Below, in pieces: positions 27,099 through 36,520 of a DNA stretch of 64,000 bases; the stretch's first letter is position 1, and the number at the start of each line of letters is the position of its first letter. The position numbers and the translations under genes are program-made. This DNA is from Planctomycetota bacterium. GTDB taxonomy: Bacteria; Planctomycetota; OFTM77. The DNA lies in assembly GCA_029260795.1 (NCBI GenBank), contig JAJDCO010000135.1, positions 124,001-188,000 of the forward strand. Reading direction: 5' to 3'. Below the pieces are notes generated by a model. The model was not told the origin of the DNA, searched no databases, and saw only the letters and a program-made list of their open reading frames with translations.

Positions 27099-28439
27099 AT
27101 GCCCTACATCCAGAATACCGAGAAAGATCAGCGCGAGATGCTCGACGCCATCGGCGTCGGATCGATTGCCGATCTCTTCGAACCATTGCCTCCGACGACT
27201 CGCCTCGGTCGCGCACTCGATCTGCCCGAAGGCCTCGACGAGAACGCGCTGCGCGAGCACCTGGCCGAGCTGGCTTCCAAGAATCGTCCGCTCGGCTCCG
27301 GTCCCAGCTTCCTCGGAGCCGGCCGGACACGGCATTTCATTCCCGTCGTCGTCGATCAGCTCGCCGGACGTTCGGAGTTCCTCACGGCCTATACGCCCTA
27401 TCAACCCGAGGCGAGCCAAGGCACACTCCAAGCGTTCTTCGAGTTCCAGACGATGATCGCCCAGATCACGGGCATGGAGATCGCCAACTCCTCCGTGTAC
27501 GACGGCGCTTCGGCCCTGGCGGAAGCAGCGCTGATGTCTCTGTCGATCCAGAAGGTGGATCGGGTCCTGGTCTCCCAGGGCGTCCACTTCGAGGATCGCC
27601 AGACGCTCGCGACCTATCTGCGAAACCTCGACGCCGAGCTGGTCGAGATCCCGCTCCGCGACGGTCGAACCGATCGGGAGGCCGCAAGTGCGGCTCTCGG
27701 CGATGGCGCTTCGGCACTCTGCTTTCAAAGCCCCAACTTTCTGGGCATTGTCGAAGACGGAGCCGCCTTGACCGAGCTCGCGCATGAAGCGAAGGCGTTA
27801 TCGGTCGCCTCCGTGCACCCAGTTTCTCTCGGCGTCTTGCAGCCGCCGGGTGAGTATGACGCCGACATCGTCGTCGGCGACGGACAACCTCTGGGCTGCC
27901 CTCCCTTCCTAGGTGGGCCCTCGTTCGGAATGTTCGCGACGCGCGAGCGGTTCATCCGCCGCCTTCCCGGGCGGATCGTCGGAGCGACGGTCGACGGCCG
28001 CGGCAAGCCGGGCTACGTGCTGACGTTTCAGACTCGCGAGCAGCACATTCGGCGTGAGAAGGCGACCTCGAACATCTGTACCAACAATGCGCTGATGGCT
28101 CTCCGTGGAGCGATCTACCTAGCCGCCCTCGGTGACCTCGGCTTCCGAGCCGTGGCCGAGACCTGTCTGGTTCAGGCACACGCGGCCGCCGACGCGATCG
28201 GCGCTGTTTCGGGCTTCGAGCTCCTGCACCCCGAGCAGCCATTCTTCTGCGAGTTCGCAATGAAGACACCGCGGCCGGCGTCGGAGGTGAATCGCCACCT
28301 CGCCAGCCGAGGGATCCAAGGCGGCTTCGATCTGAAGCGCTTCGATCCCGGCTTGGAGAGCGCCCTCCTCTTCGCCGTCACCGAGGTGACCAGCGGCACG
28401 GACGTCGACCGACTCGTCGCGGCCCTTCAAGAACTTTGA
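27099..28439 (+). CDS. gcvPA: Glycine dehydrogenase (decarboxylating) subunit 1
   Basis: MPYIQNTEKDQREMLDAIGVGSIADLFEPLP...; GPSFGMFATRERFIRRLPGRIVGATVDGRGKPGYVLTFQTREQHIRREKATSNICTN. Confidence 0.97.
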   Translation: MPYIQNTEKDQREMLDAIGVGSIADLFEPLPPTTRLGRALDLPEGLDENALREHLAELASKNRPLGSGPSFLGAGRTRHFIPVVVDQLAGRSEFLTAYTPYQPEASQGTLQAFFEFQTMIAQITGMEIANSSVYDGASALAEAALMSLSIQKVDRVLVSQGVHFEDRQTLATYLRNLDAELVEIPLRDGRTDREAASAALGDGASALCFQSPNFLGIVEDGAALTELAHEAKALSVASVHPVSLGVLQPPGEYDADIVVGDGQPLGCPPFLGGPSFGMFATRERFIRRLPGRIVGATVDGRGKPGYVLTFQTREQHIRREKATSNICTNNALMALRGAIYLAALGDLGFRAVAETCLVQAHAAADAIGAVSGFELLHPEQPFFCEFAMKTPRPASEVNRHLASRGIQGGFDLKRFDPGLESALLFAVTEVTSGTDVDRLVAALQEL

Positions 28440-28456
28440 GCGCGAGACCACTTCCC

Positions 28457-29935
28457 ATGCATCCCGACGATCGCGTCCTCTTCGAAAAATCTCGGCCGGA
28501 TCTTTCGGCAGTGCAGACGCCGAAGCCGGCGTTGCCGCAGAACACGTCCGCCCACTCGATCGATCAGCTCCTGCCCACCGAGCTCCGACGCCATGCGTCC
28601 ATCGGCCTGCCTGGAGTCGGCCAGCTGGACCTGACGCGCCACTACACACGCCTGTCGAGGAAGAACTTCGCCATCAGTACGACGTTCTATCCGCTGGGCT
28701 CGTGCACCATGAAGTACAACCCGGCCGTCAACGAGACCGTCGTCACCGACCCCGGACTAGCCGATATTCATCCGTACCAGAATGAAGACGACCTCCAAGG
28801 TGCGCTCCAGCTCATCTTCGATCTCGAGCGGTACCTCTCCGAGATCTCGGGCTTGGCCCACATCTCGCTCCATCCGGCCGCCGGCGCCCACGGAGAGCTC
28901 ACGGCACTGATGATCATCCGAGAGCATTTCCGGAAGCAGGGCGACAATGAGCGTCGCACTGTTCTGATCCCGGACTCGGCTCACGGTACGAACCCTGCCA
29001 GCTGCTCATTGTGCGGATTCAAGACTGTCGAGCTGAAGAGCAACAGCGAGGGATTGGTCGATATCGATGATCTGCGCCTGAAGATCGATTCGAATCCCGG
29101 CGGTATCGCCGCCTTGATGATCACGAACCCGAATACCCTGGGCTTGTTCGAGCGGCGTATCGAGGAGATCGCCAAGCTGATTCACGGCGCCGGTGGCAAG
29201 GTCTACATGGACGGCGCCAACCTCAACGCATTGATGGGGATCAGTCGACCCGGCGACTTTGGTGTCGACATCATGCACTTCAATCTCCACAAGACCTTCT
29301 CGACACCGCACGGCACCGGTGGCCCGGGCGCAGGCCCGATCGGCGTCACCGACGAGCTCGAGCCCTACCTCCCCATTCCGCGCGTGGTCCAAGAAGGCGA
29401 GCGCTATCGCTTCGAGGAGGAGCGACCCCACACGATCGGAAGGACCCGTGCCTACGTCGGCAACTTCGGTGTCATGGCGAGGGCTTATACCTACATCCGT
29501 GCGCTCGGTCGCGACGGCGTGCGACGGGTGGGAGAGAACGCCGTCCTCAATGCGAACTACCTCCGGGTCCTGCTGGAGAAGCACCTCACGGTCGCGCATC
29601 CACGCCTGTGCATGCACGAGTTCGTGCTCACCGCTCGGCGGCTCGCCAAGGAGCACGGTATCAAGGCGACAGACATCGCCAAGAGACTCCTCGATCTCGG
29701 CTTTCACCCCCCGACCATCTACTTCCCGCTCATCGTTCCCGAGGCGCTGATGATCGAGCCGACCGAGACCGAGAGCAAGGCGACGCTCGATGCGTTCGCG
29801 GGCGCTTTCCGCCAGATCATGGAGGAGGCGGTCAGTAATCCTGACCTCTTGCACCAGGCTCCGGTGACGACGCCGCTCACTCGCCTGGACGAGGTGCGAG
29901 CCGTCAAGCAGCCGGAGCTGCGCTGGCGTCCCTGA
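28457..29935 (+). CDS. gcvPB: Glycine dehydrogenase (decarboxylating) subunit 2
   Basis: YPLGSCTMKYNPAVNE; MHFNLHKTFSTPHGTGGPGAGPIGV (PLP Lys region). A TTG at 28436 overlapping the gcvPA stop is an alternative start. Confidence 0.97.
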   Translation: MHPDDRVLFEKSRPDLSAVQTPKPALPQNTSAHSIDQLLPTELRRHASIGLPGVGQLDLTRHYTRLSRKNFAISTTFYPLGSCTMKYNPAVNETVVTDPGLADIHPYQNEDDLQGALQLIFDLERYLSEISGLAHISLHPAAGAHGELTALMIIREHFRKQGDNERRTVLIPDSAHGTNPASCSLCGFKTVELKSNSEGLVDIDDLRLKIDSNPGGIAALMITNPNTLGLFERRIEEIAKLIHGAGGKVYMDGANLNALMGISRPGDFGVDIMHFNLHKTFSTPHGTGGPGAGPIGVTDELEPYLPIPRVVQEGERYRFEEERPHTIGRTRAYVGNFGVMARAYTYIRALGRDGVRRVGENAVLNANYLRVLLEKHLTVAHPRLCMHEFVLTARRLAKEHGIKATDIAKRLLDLGFHPPTIYFPLIVPEALMIEPTETESKATLDAFAGAFRQIMEEAVSNPDLLHQAPVTTPLTRLDEVRAVKQPELRWRP

Positions 29936-29954
29936 AGCTCTCGGGACCCGGCGC

Positions 29955-30021
29955 TCGAGCCTTCAACCAATGAAAAAGGGCCGCTCAGGATGCGGCCCTT
30001 TTTCATTGGTTGAAGGCTCGA
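29955..30021. terminator. Bidirectional intrinsic terminator with 30-bp perfect stem
   Basis: TCGAGCCTTCAACCAATGAAAAAGGGCCGC - tcaggat - GCGGCCCTTTTTCATTGGTTGAAGGCTCGA between convergent gcvPB and PPIase genes. Confidence 0.9.
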
Positions 30022-30028
30022 AGAGTGG

Positions 30029-31915
30029 TCAGGGCTTCTCGACGCGATACTTCTTCAGACCTTCGTAGACGATGTCCTTGAGCATGTCGTCGGCCATCGA
30101 AGCCTGAATCCGCTCGCGGAGATTGTCGAAGCCTCGCGGGTTGCCGGCCAGCTGCTGGTCGGCAATTCGGAGGATCGCCCAACCTTGGCTGAAGCGGATC
30201 GGCTCGCTGACGTCTCCTGCCGTCATCTCCAGGAGACGCTCACTCATGGTCACGTGGCCGCAGTAGTAGACGTAGAAGAGGTTCTCATTGAGAAGCTTCA
30301 TCCACTCATTCTTGTGTTCAAACTTGCCGAAGTTGCCCTTGGTGGGATGATTCGACTCCGAGTAATCAGCGATCATCTGAACGAAGTCCGATCCCTCCTC
30401 GAGCTTCTTGGCGGCCGCTTCTGCACGAGCCTTTGCCTCATCGAAGGGCTTCTCGCCCTTGTTCGCGAGGAAGAAGATGCCCTGGAGGCTGATTCGACCG
30501 AGCTCGACGTCACGCTTGCGCGCTTCATAGAAGCCCTTGAGCTCCTCCTCGCCGACATTGTCGCGGATCTGTCGGATCAACGCCTGATTGATCCGGAACC
30601 AGTCCTGATAGGTGGCGTCGTTCGGGAAGCCCATGAACATCGTCACGAACGCCGAGAGCGGGATCATGCTGTTCTCGTACTGCTGAGTGTGCTCCGCCCA
30701 GACGGTCGCAAACTCTTCATCGTCGAGACCAATGCCTTCGGACTCCACGTAGTCCGACAGGATGGCGTCGGTCACGAAGTACGACTCGACGAAGCGCAGA
30801 TCGTTCTGGTCTTCGAGGAGCTTTTGAACTTCCTCCAGCAAGGGCTGTCGAGGAATGGGCTGATCGTCGATCGTCGCGAACGCCCAGTCCGGGAGGCCCC
30901 CTTCGCGGGAGTACTTGAACTTCGCCTTGATCCGCTTCTCGCTGAGCAGCATGTTCAAGAGGAACTGGCGAGACGCGGCCGGCAGCTCGCGAACCTCACC
31001 CCGATTGATCTTCTCGATGATGTCGGGTTGCAGCTTTCCCAGCCACTCGAGCGTGGCCTTCGGCAGGTCGGCAGTCTCGCGAGGCAGAAGCATCTTCTCG
31101 AGAGCCGTCTGAGCCCAAATCGTCGCGATCAGAGCCTCTTCACTTCCCAGGACCGATTTCATCGCGTCGGCGAGCGAGTCGGGAGCGTCCGGTGTGCTCC
31201 CGGTCCGCTCCTTCTGGTAGAGCCGCTCGTGATAATTCGAACGCGCCGCGATCTCCTGATCCGAGACTCGCGACTTCTGCGAGGCATCGGGATTCTGGGA
31301 GGTCAAAGATGCCCGTTCGCTGCGGGCGATCGAGATCAGGACGTTCTTCTGAAACAGCTGCCCGCCATAGATCTCGATGAGGGCATTGTCGAAGTCATAG
31401 CGAGAGATCTCGTGCCGACGCTCGCCGTCGGTCACCACGAGCACGATCTCATTCTTGGCGCTCTCGATCTCTGCCAGCTCCTCCTCGGAGGGCTTGTAGA
31501 TCGCAATGAGCTCTTCATCGATCTCGAAAGTCGAGTCGGCCGTGTGTCCGAGTTCGGGAACCGGCTCATCCGGCGCGGCCGGTGTGCCCGTCATCGGATT
31601 CGGGGGCTCGGTCTTCTCTTCAGGAGCCTCGCCAGCGACTTCACCCGCGGTCGGATTCGCTTCGCCGGTCTTGCCGACGTTCGCCGTCGGCGCAGCGCCG
31701 GGCTGAGCGTCACCCGCATTGGCCGGCGGGGTCCCCGTCTTGGTCGGAGATGTCCCCGACTTGTTCGGTGAGGAGCCCGGCTTGTTCTTGGGAGTGGACG
31801 CTCCAGCTTTCGAGCTCTCCGTCGACGGTGTCGTGTCGGAGGACTGCTGAAGCGCGATCGTAATGGCGACGAAGATGGCCACCACGATGATCAGCACCGC
31901 GACAATCTGCTTCAT
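30029..31915 (-). CDS. Membrane-anchored PpiC/parvulin-type peptidyl-prolyl isomerase
   Basis: N-terminal TM MKQIVAVLIIVVAIFVAITIAL, low-complexity linker, C-terminal FDEAKARAEAAAKKLEEGSDFVQMIADYSES...GDVSEPIRFSQGWAILRIAD. Confidence 0.85.
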   Translation of the reverse strand: MKQIVAVLIIVVAIFVAITIALQQSSDTTPSTESSKAGASTPKNKPGSSPNKSGTSPTKTGTPPANAGDAQPGAAPTANVGKTGEANPTAGEVAGEAPEEKTEPPNPMTGTPAAPDEPVPELGHTADSTFEIDEELIAIYKPSEEELAEIESAKNEIVLVVTDGERRHEISRYDFDNALIEIYGGQLFQKNVLISIARSERASLTSQNPDASQKSRVSDQEIAARSNYHERLYQKERTGSTPDAPDSLADAMKSVLGSEEALIATIWAQTALEKMLLPRETADLPKATLEWLGKLQPDIIEKINRGEVRELPAASRQFLLNMLLSEKRIKAKFKYSREGGLPDWAFATIDDQPIPRQPLLEEVQKLLEDQNDLRFVESYFVTDAILSDYVESEGIGLDDEEFATVWAEHTQQYENSMIPLSAFVTMFMGFPNDATYQDWFRINQALIRQIRDNVGEEELKGFYEARKRDVELGRISLQGIFFLANKGEKPFDEAKARAEAAAKKLEEGSDFVQMIADYSESNHPTKGNFGKFEHKNEWMKLLNENLFYVYYCGHVTMSERLLEMTAGDVSEPIRFSQGWAILRIADQQLAGNPRGFDNLRERIQASMADDMLKDIVYEGLKKYRVEKP

Positions 31916-32255
31916 GAGTCTGGGTTCCTCGATTCTTCGATCGATCTGTGTCGGGGATTAAGGGCTTGGATTGTGTCAGCTGTGGAGGGAAAACGTCGGG
32001 AGGTCTCGTTCTCCGGCCCGGAAAAGTCAATCGGCCGTTGGACGCGATCACCCCGAGAAAAGTTCCTCGGTGGCTTCGGTGACCGCGGCGCGAGCCGTAG
32101 TCGAGCGCTGGGAAACGGCGATCGCTAGGTTCAAGGCAGCAAGTCGATAGCCGTAACTTGATTCTCCAAACCTGTCAAGCGAAAACGATCCCTCGCGGCT
32201 CCGGACACGCCGGACCTCACCCCATCCCCCCTCCCCTCTCCGGACTCGAGGTCCC

Positions 32256-32927
32256 ATGAGCCGAGACAGCAGCCTGCCAGACCGATGGAAACGCCTTGCC
32301 GAGCGACCCGGCCTGTCGCGGCGACTCCGGCTGCTCGGGGCCGCATCCGCCGCGATAGTCCTCGGCCAGTTTTCGGTCCTCGAGTGGCTCCTTCGCGAAG
32401 CGGGTGCCGAGGGCGTGGACCGTTCCGAGCTGGAGGAGCTCTTGCTCCAGAGCTGCTTGTTCGCCGGCTACCCCAGGACTCTCAACGCCTTCGACGCCCT
32501 GGTGGCCGCTCTCGGCGAGCGGCCGCCAGGGCGTCCCCAGACTCCGGATCCGGAGAGCCTGCTCCACGGAGTCGAGCGAGGTCGCGAGCTCTTCGACCGG
32601 ATCTATGGATCCGCCGCCAACCCGGTACTCGTGAGACTCGGGCGGCGCCATCCCGAGCTTCCTGACTGGATCCTGCGGGATGCCTACGGCCGCGTCTTGT
32701 CTCGCCCCGGTCTCGACGCCGTGGCTCGGGAGCTGGCTGCCGTTTCCGCGCTGGTCGCCAGCCATTTGCCGGAGCAGCTTCGCTCACATGTCCGAGGCGC
32801 CCTCCGCTTGGGAGCCACCCCCGAACAGTTGAGCGAGCTCTTCGAAACCCTCGAGCTGATCGTGGACCCCCAAGACGTGCTGGCTGCCAGGGGTGCCTGC
32901 CGGGATCTGGTGACGTTTCCGAAGTGA
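32256..32927 (+). CDS. Carboxymuconolactone decarboxylase/AhpD-like protein
   Basis: SELEELLLQSCLFAGYPRTLNAFDALVAAL; SHVRGALRLGATPEQLSELFETLELI. Confidence 0.75.
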   Translation: MSRDSSLPDRWKRLAERPGLSRRLRLLGAASAAIVLGQFSVLEWLLREAGAEGVDRSELEELLLQSCLFAGYPRTLNAFDALVAALGERPPGRPQTPDPESLLHGVERGRELFDRIYGSAANPVLVRLGRRHPELPDWILRDAYGRVLSRPGLDAVARELAAVSALVASHLPEQLRSHVRGALRLGATPEQLSELFETLELIVDPQDVLAARGACRDLVTFPK

Positions 32928-32984
32928 TGCCCCTCCAAAAACTTCAGAAACCCCCGACGCCGCTCTTCGGTGTGGAATAGAATT

Positions 32985-33004
32985 GAAACACCCTTGGGTG
33001 TTTC
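32985..33004 (+). terminator. Intrinsic terminator-like hairpin
   Basis: GAAACACCC-TT-GGGTGTTTC followed by TTATAA, after the CMD-like gene. Confidence 0.55.
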
Positions 33005-33143
33005 TTATAACGAGCCCTCATCTGAAGCCCAGACGATCCAACCCCTTCGCGATTCCAGCCTGCTTTCACGACCCAGCGGCCTGTTGCCCGTGCGGCCCGC
33101 TCGCGGTCCCAGTTCCCCTATTCGAGAAGAGAGATCCTAGCTG

Positions 33144-36100
33144 ATGGACAACGAACCGCGGATCGAGGCCAGCTCAGCCTCTTCGCCTCCGTCGCCCGCC
33201 GCCTCCGGAAGCCTCTGGAGAACCTTCGCGCCGCTGCTGATCGTGGTCTTGCTAGCGATCGCGACCGTGGGCGCCTACTGGAACACGCGAACCTCGCCCT
33301 TCGTGTATGACGATCTCCACCTGATCCAGAACAACCCGATGATCACCGAGAATCGGGTCGAGGAGATCTTCACTACCGAGTACTGGGCCGGCTTCGAGCG
33401 CGGTCTCATCCAGAGCCAGCGCCTCTACCGCCCGCTCACGATGTGGACCTACGCTCTGAACTACCAGTGGAGCGCCCCACAGGGCCAAGGCCGCGGCATC
33501 TTCACGAACTGGTTTCACGACACCAACACGGTCTTGCACTTCCTGACGGTGCTGCTGGTCTATGCCGTCGGCTTCCGGCTGTTCGGACGCCGACGTCTGA
33601 TCGCCACCCTAGGGGCGCTGATCTTCGCTGTCCATCCCATCCATACCGAGGCCGTGACACGGATCACGGGCCGAGCGGACATCCTGGCTGGGCTCTTCGT
33701 CTTCCTGTCGTGGTGGTTGTACATCAAAGCCACGGAGACGACCGAGAAACCGCGGCCGACCTGGCTCACGGTGACCTACTGGACCGGCTTGCTGGTCTCC
33801 TTCTTCCTCGGCCTGATCTCGAAGGAGATCACGGTCGTCCTGCTGCCGATCGTCGTTCTGTACGATCTGGTCATCCGGCACCACATCCACGAAGGCCTGT
33901 CCCTCAGACGTTCGATGGGCGCGCTCTTCTCGCGTCGCTTGATCGGGTACGCCGGCATCTTCGCCGTGCTGATGGTCGCCATGGGGATCCGCACCTCGGT
34001 CTTCATGCAGAACGTCGAGATTCCGGCGGATGCAGGGATTTGGGAACGCATCCAGATCCTGGCCGACAACATCTCGCCCGAGGTCTCCGACATCGCACCG
34101 CTCGACAACGCCCTGATCGGGCTGTCGTTCACGGAGCGGCTCGACGACGTCCTCCATATCCTTGGCTACCAGATCGGCCTGCTGGTCTTTCCGCTCACGC
34201 TGTCGGCGGACTACTCCTACCATCAGATCCCGATCTCGCCCTCGTTCATCTCGGGCTCGGCGCTGCCTTGGGCGCTGGCGACCTTGGCGATCTTCCTGGC
34301 CGGCCTCGGCCTGCTGGCGTTTCGAGATCATCGTGCCAAGATCGGCTTCCTGATCCTGTTCTTCTTCGTCGCCCTCGTTCCGGTCGCCAACTTCTTCGTG
34401 CTCATCGGAACGAACCTCGGCGAGCGCAACCTCTACATCGCCTCGGCAGCCGTCTGTTGGGGCTTCGCTTGGATCTTCGGGAATCTGTGGGAGCGCAAGT
34501 CCGCCCTCCGGTACGTCGCGGCGATCGGAATCGTCGTCGTTTCGGGTCTTCTCGCGTATCGAACGGTCGTCCGAAACGCAGACTACTCGACCGAGCGTCG
34601 ACTCTGGGTCGCCACGGTCGAAGCCGCTCCCAATGCCCCACGCGCTCACCTCAACCTCGCCGACGTCTACCTGCGGAGCAACGAGCTCAGCCAAGCGGAG
34701 GTCCATGCGCAGAGAGCCAGTGAGCTGATGCCCGAGTTCGTCCGCGCGGACCTTCGACTGGGCGACATCAACATGGCCCGGGGTCAGCTCGAGGAAGCGG
34801 CCGTCCACTACACGACCGTCATCGAGAAGCTGGGCGATCGCCTGGTCTATCCCGATGGCCCCGATGCCATGAGGAAGCTCGCCCAAGCCTACATCGAGCT
34901 CGGCAACTTCGACGAAGGTGCCGATGCCATCCTCGCCTTTTCCGACAAGCAGGCCTGGCGTCTCTTCGCGCAGATGGAAGCGGCGGTGATCCTGTCCGAG
35001 CAGGCCGCTCAAACCGGTCGCCTCGACGGACTCGAGCGAGTGCGCGAGCTTCTCGAGGACGCGGCGCGCGTTCAGATCCAGGGCGGTGGTGACAACGCTC
35101 GCATCATCGAGGCGGATCTCTTCCGCCTGCTCGGGTACACCTATCGTAGACTCGAGATGACCGAGCGCGCGATGGCTGCCTATCTCAAGTCGCTCGAATA
35201 CGATCCGAACCAAGCGTTTCCGGCTCTCGACCTGGCCCAGTGCTTCATCGAGAAGAAGCAGTACACCCGTGCCCTCGAGTACGTCGACCGGGCCATTGAG
35301 CTACGACCCGACCTCGCCAAGGGCTACCTGGTCAAGGCCGAGGTGTATGAGGGATGGGACGACTTCGAGACCTCGCTCAAGAGCTACCAGGAGGCGCTCA
35401 AGCAAGGTCAGAACGAGCGCGATCCACGGCTGCTGTTCCAGATCGGACGCTCCTTCCTCCGCTGGGCCTCGAAGTTCGAGAGCTCCGACGATCCGATGAA
35501 GCGCTCCCGCAATCGGGAGATGTACGCGAAGGCCCAGGAAGTCCTGACGCAGGGCAGCGACCTCGATCCGGACAACCCGAAGCCCAAGCTCTTGATCGCC
35601 GAAGCCTACTACAAGCTCGGCCAGCTCGATGAAGCCATCGACACCTATCAAGGCCTGATCGCTCGAGGCATCCCGGTCGCTCATCGTTGCCACCGTCGCC
35701 TGGGAGACTTCTTGGCCGAGCTCGGTGAGCTCGAGCAGGCCGAGGACCACTACCTCACCGCGATCGATCTGAACCCGCGGGGCCGTAATCCTCATCTCGC
35801 CTACCTCGGCTTCCTCATGAAGCAGGAGCGAATCGAGGAGGCCCGCGAGATCATCGACTTCCTGATGGCCAACAATCGGCCCAGCGAGCCCGACTCGGTC
35901 GTGGAGTGGGTCCGTGAGACCCTCTTCGAGTCTTGGGAGTTCGCTCAGTTCCTCTTCGACTTCTACGCCAAGACTGGCGACGACGCGAAGGCGGACGCCT
36001 GGAACCTGAAGGTGATCGAGATCGCCCAGGCGATGACTTCCAACCCCGACGAACGTGACCTCGGGATCGAGGTCGGGTGCGATGCCCTCAACGCGCGCGC

Positions 36101-36443
36101 CAACTGGATTCTCAACTCTCCTAAAGACTCCGAGCGCTACAAGCCTCGCGAAGCTCTCGGAATGGCGGCCGAAGCCCTCCGAACCTCCGAAGGCAAGCCC
36201 GTCGCCAACCGTCCTCACTACCGCGTGACCTTCGCCAAGGCGGCCCTCGCCGCCAACGAGCCGAAAGCCATGGGTACCGCGATGACGCTCATCCGGGAAG
36301 CCAAGGACCGGCTTCCGGAAGACGAGGAGATCCCGCAGATCCAAGAACAGATCAAGACCCTGATCCAGGAGCAGCAGAAAGCGGCTCAGGAGAAGGCCGA
36401 CGACGCCGAGAAGAAGAACGGCGAGCCGGACGACGGTCGCTGA
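33144..36443 (+). CDS. TMTC-like membrane TPR protein (putative glycosyltransferase-C fold)
   Basis: Multi-TM N-terminus with FVYDDLHLIQNN...HPIHTEAVTRITGRADILAGLFVFLSWWLY (TMTC/DUF1736-like), C-terminal TPR array. Confidence 0.82.
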   Translation: MDNEPRIEASSASSPPSPAASGSLWRTFAPLLIVVLLAIATVGAYWNTRTSPFVYDDLHLIQNNPMITENRVEEIFTTEYWAGFERGLIQSQRLYRPLTMWTYALNYQWSAPQGQGRGIFTNWFHDTNTVLHFLTVLLVYAVGFRLFGRRRLIATLGALIFAVHPIHTEAVTRITGRADILAGLFVFLSWWLYIKATETTEKPRPTWLTVTYWTGLLVSFFLGLISKEITVVLLPIVVLYDLVIRHHIHEGLSLRRSMGALFSRRLIGYAGIFAVLMVAMGIRTSVFMQNVEIPADAGIWERIQILADNISPEVSDIAPLDNALIGLSFTERLDDVLHILGYQIGLLVFPLTLSADYSYHQIPISPSFISGSALPWALATLAIFLAGLGLLAFRDHRAKIGFLILFFFVALVPVANFFVLIGTNLGERNLYIASAAVCWGFAWIFGNLWERKSALRYVAAIGIVVVSGLLAYRTVVRNADYSTERRLWVATVEAAPNAPRAHLNLADVYLRSNELSQAEVHAQRASELMPEFVRADLRLGDINMARGQLEEAAVHYTTVIEKLGDRLVYPDGPDAMRKLAQAYIELGNFDEGADAILAFSDKQAWRLFAQMEAAVILSEQAAQTGRLDGLERVRELLEDAARVQIQGGGDNARIIEADLFRLLGYTYRRLEMTERAMAAYLKSLEYDPNQAFPALDLAQCFIEKKQYTRALEYVDRAIELRPDLAKGYLVKAEVYEGWDDFETSLKSYQEALKQGQNERDPRLLFQIGRSFLRWASKFESSDDPMKRSRNREMYAKAQEVLTQGSDLDPDNPKPKLLIAEAYYKLGQLDEAIDTYQGLIARGIPVAHRCHRRLGDFLAELGELEQAEDHYLTAIDLNPRGRNPHLAYLGFLMKQERIEEAREIIDFLMANNRPSEPDSVVEWVRETLFESWEFAQFLFDFYAKTGDDAKADAWNLKVIEIAQAMTSNPDERDLGIEVGCDALNARANWILNSPKDSERYKPREALGMAAEALRTSEGKPVANRPHYRVTFAKAALAANEPKAMGTAMTLIREAKDRLPEDEEIPQIQEQIKTLIQEQQKAAQEKADDAEKKNGEPDDGR

Positions 36444-36450
36444 TACGAAC

Positions 36451-36485
36451 GTGTGCCGGGAGCGAGCTCATCGATCCCGGCACAC
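36451..36485 (+). terminator. Terminator-like hairpin
   Basis: GTGTGCCGGGA - 13 nt - TCCCGGCACAC, 7 nt after the stop of the TMTC-like gene. Confidence 0.6.
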
Positions 36486-36520
36486 GGCCTTCCCTTCGCG
36501 CTGAGATCGAGAGGCGAGGC

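Noticed and set aside
30185-31771. 528-aa plus-strand ORF opposite the PPIase gene
   Set aside because: Antisense shadow ORF; translation lacks any family signature.
33443-34723. 426-aa plus-strand ORF in an alternate frame of the TMTC-like gene
   Set aside because: Arg/Pro-rich out-of-frame translation; the main frame is clearly coding.
33609-35213. 534-aa minus-strand ORF opposite the TMTC-like gene
   Set aside because: Antisense shadow ORF; highly charged Asp/Arg/Glu-rich sequence without domains.
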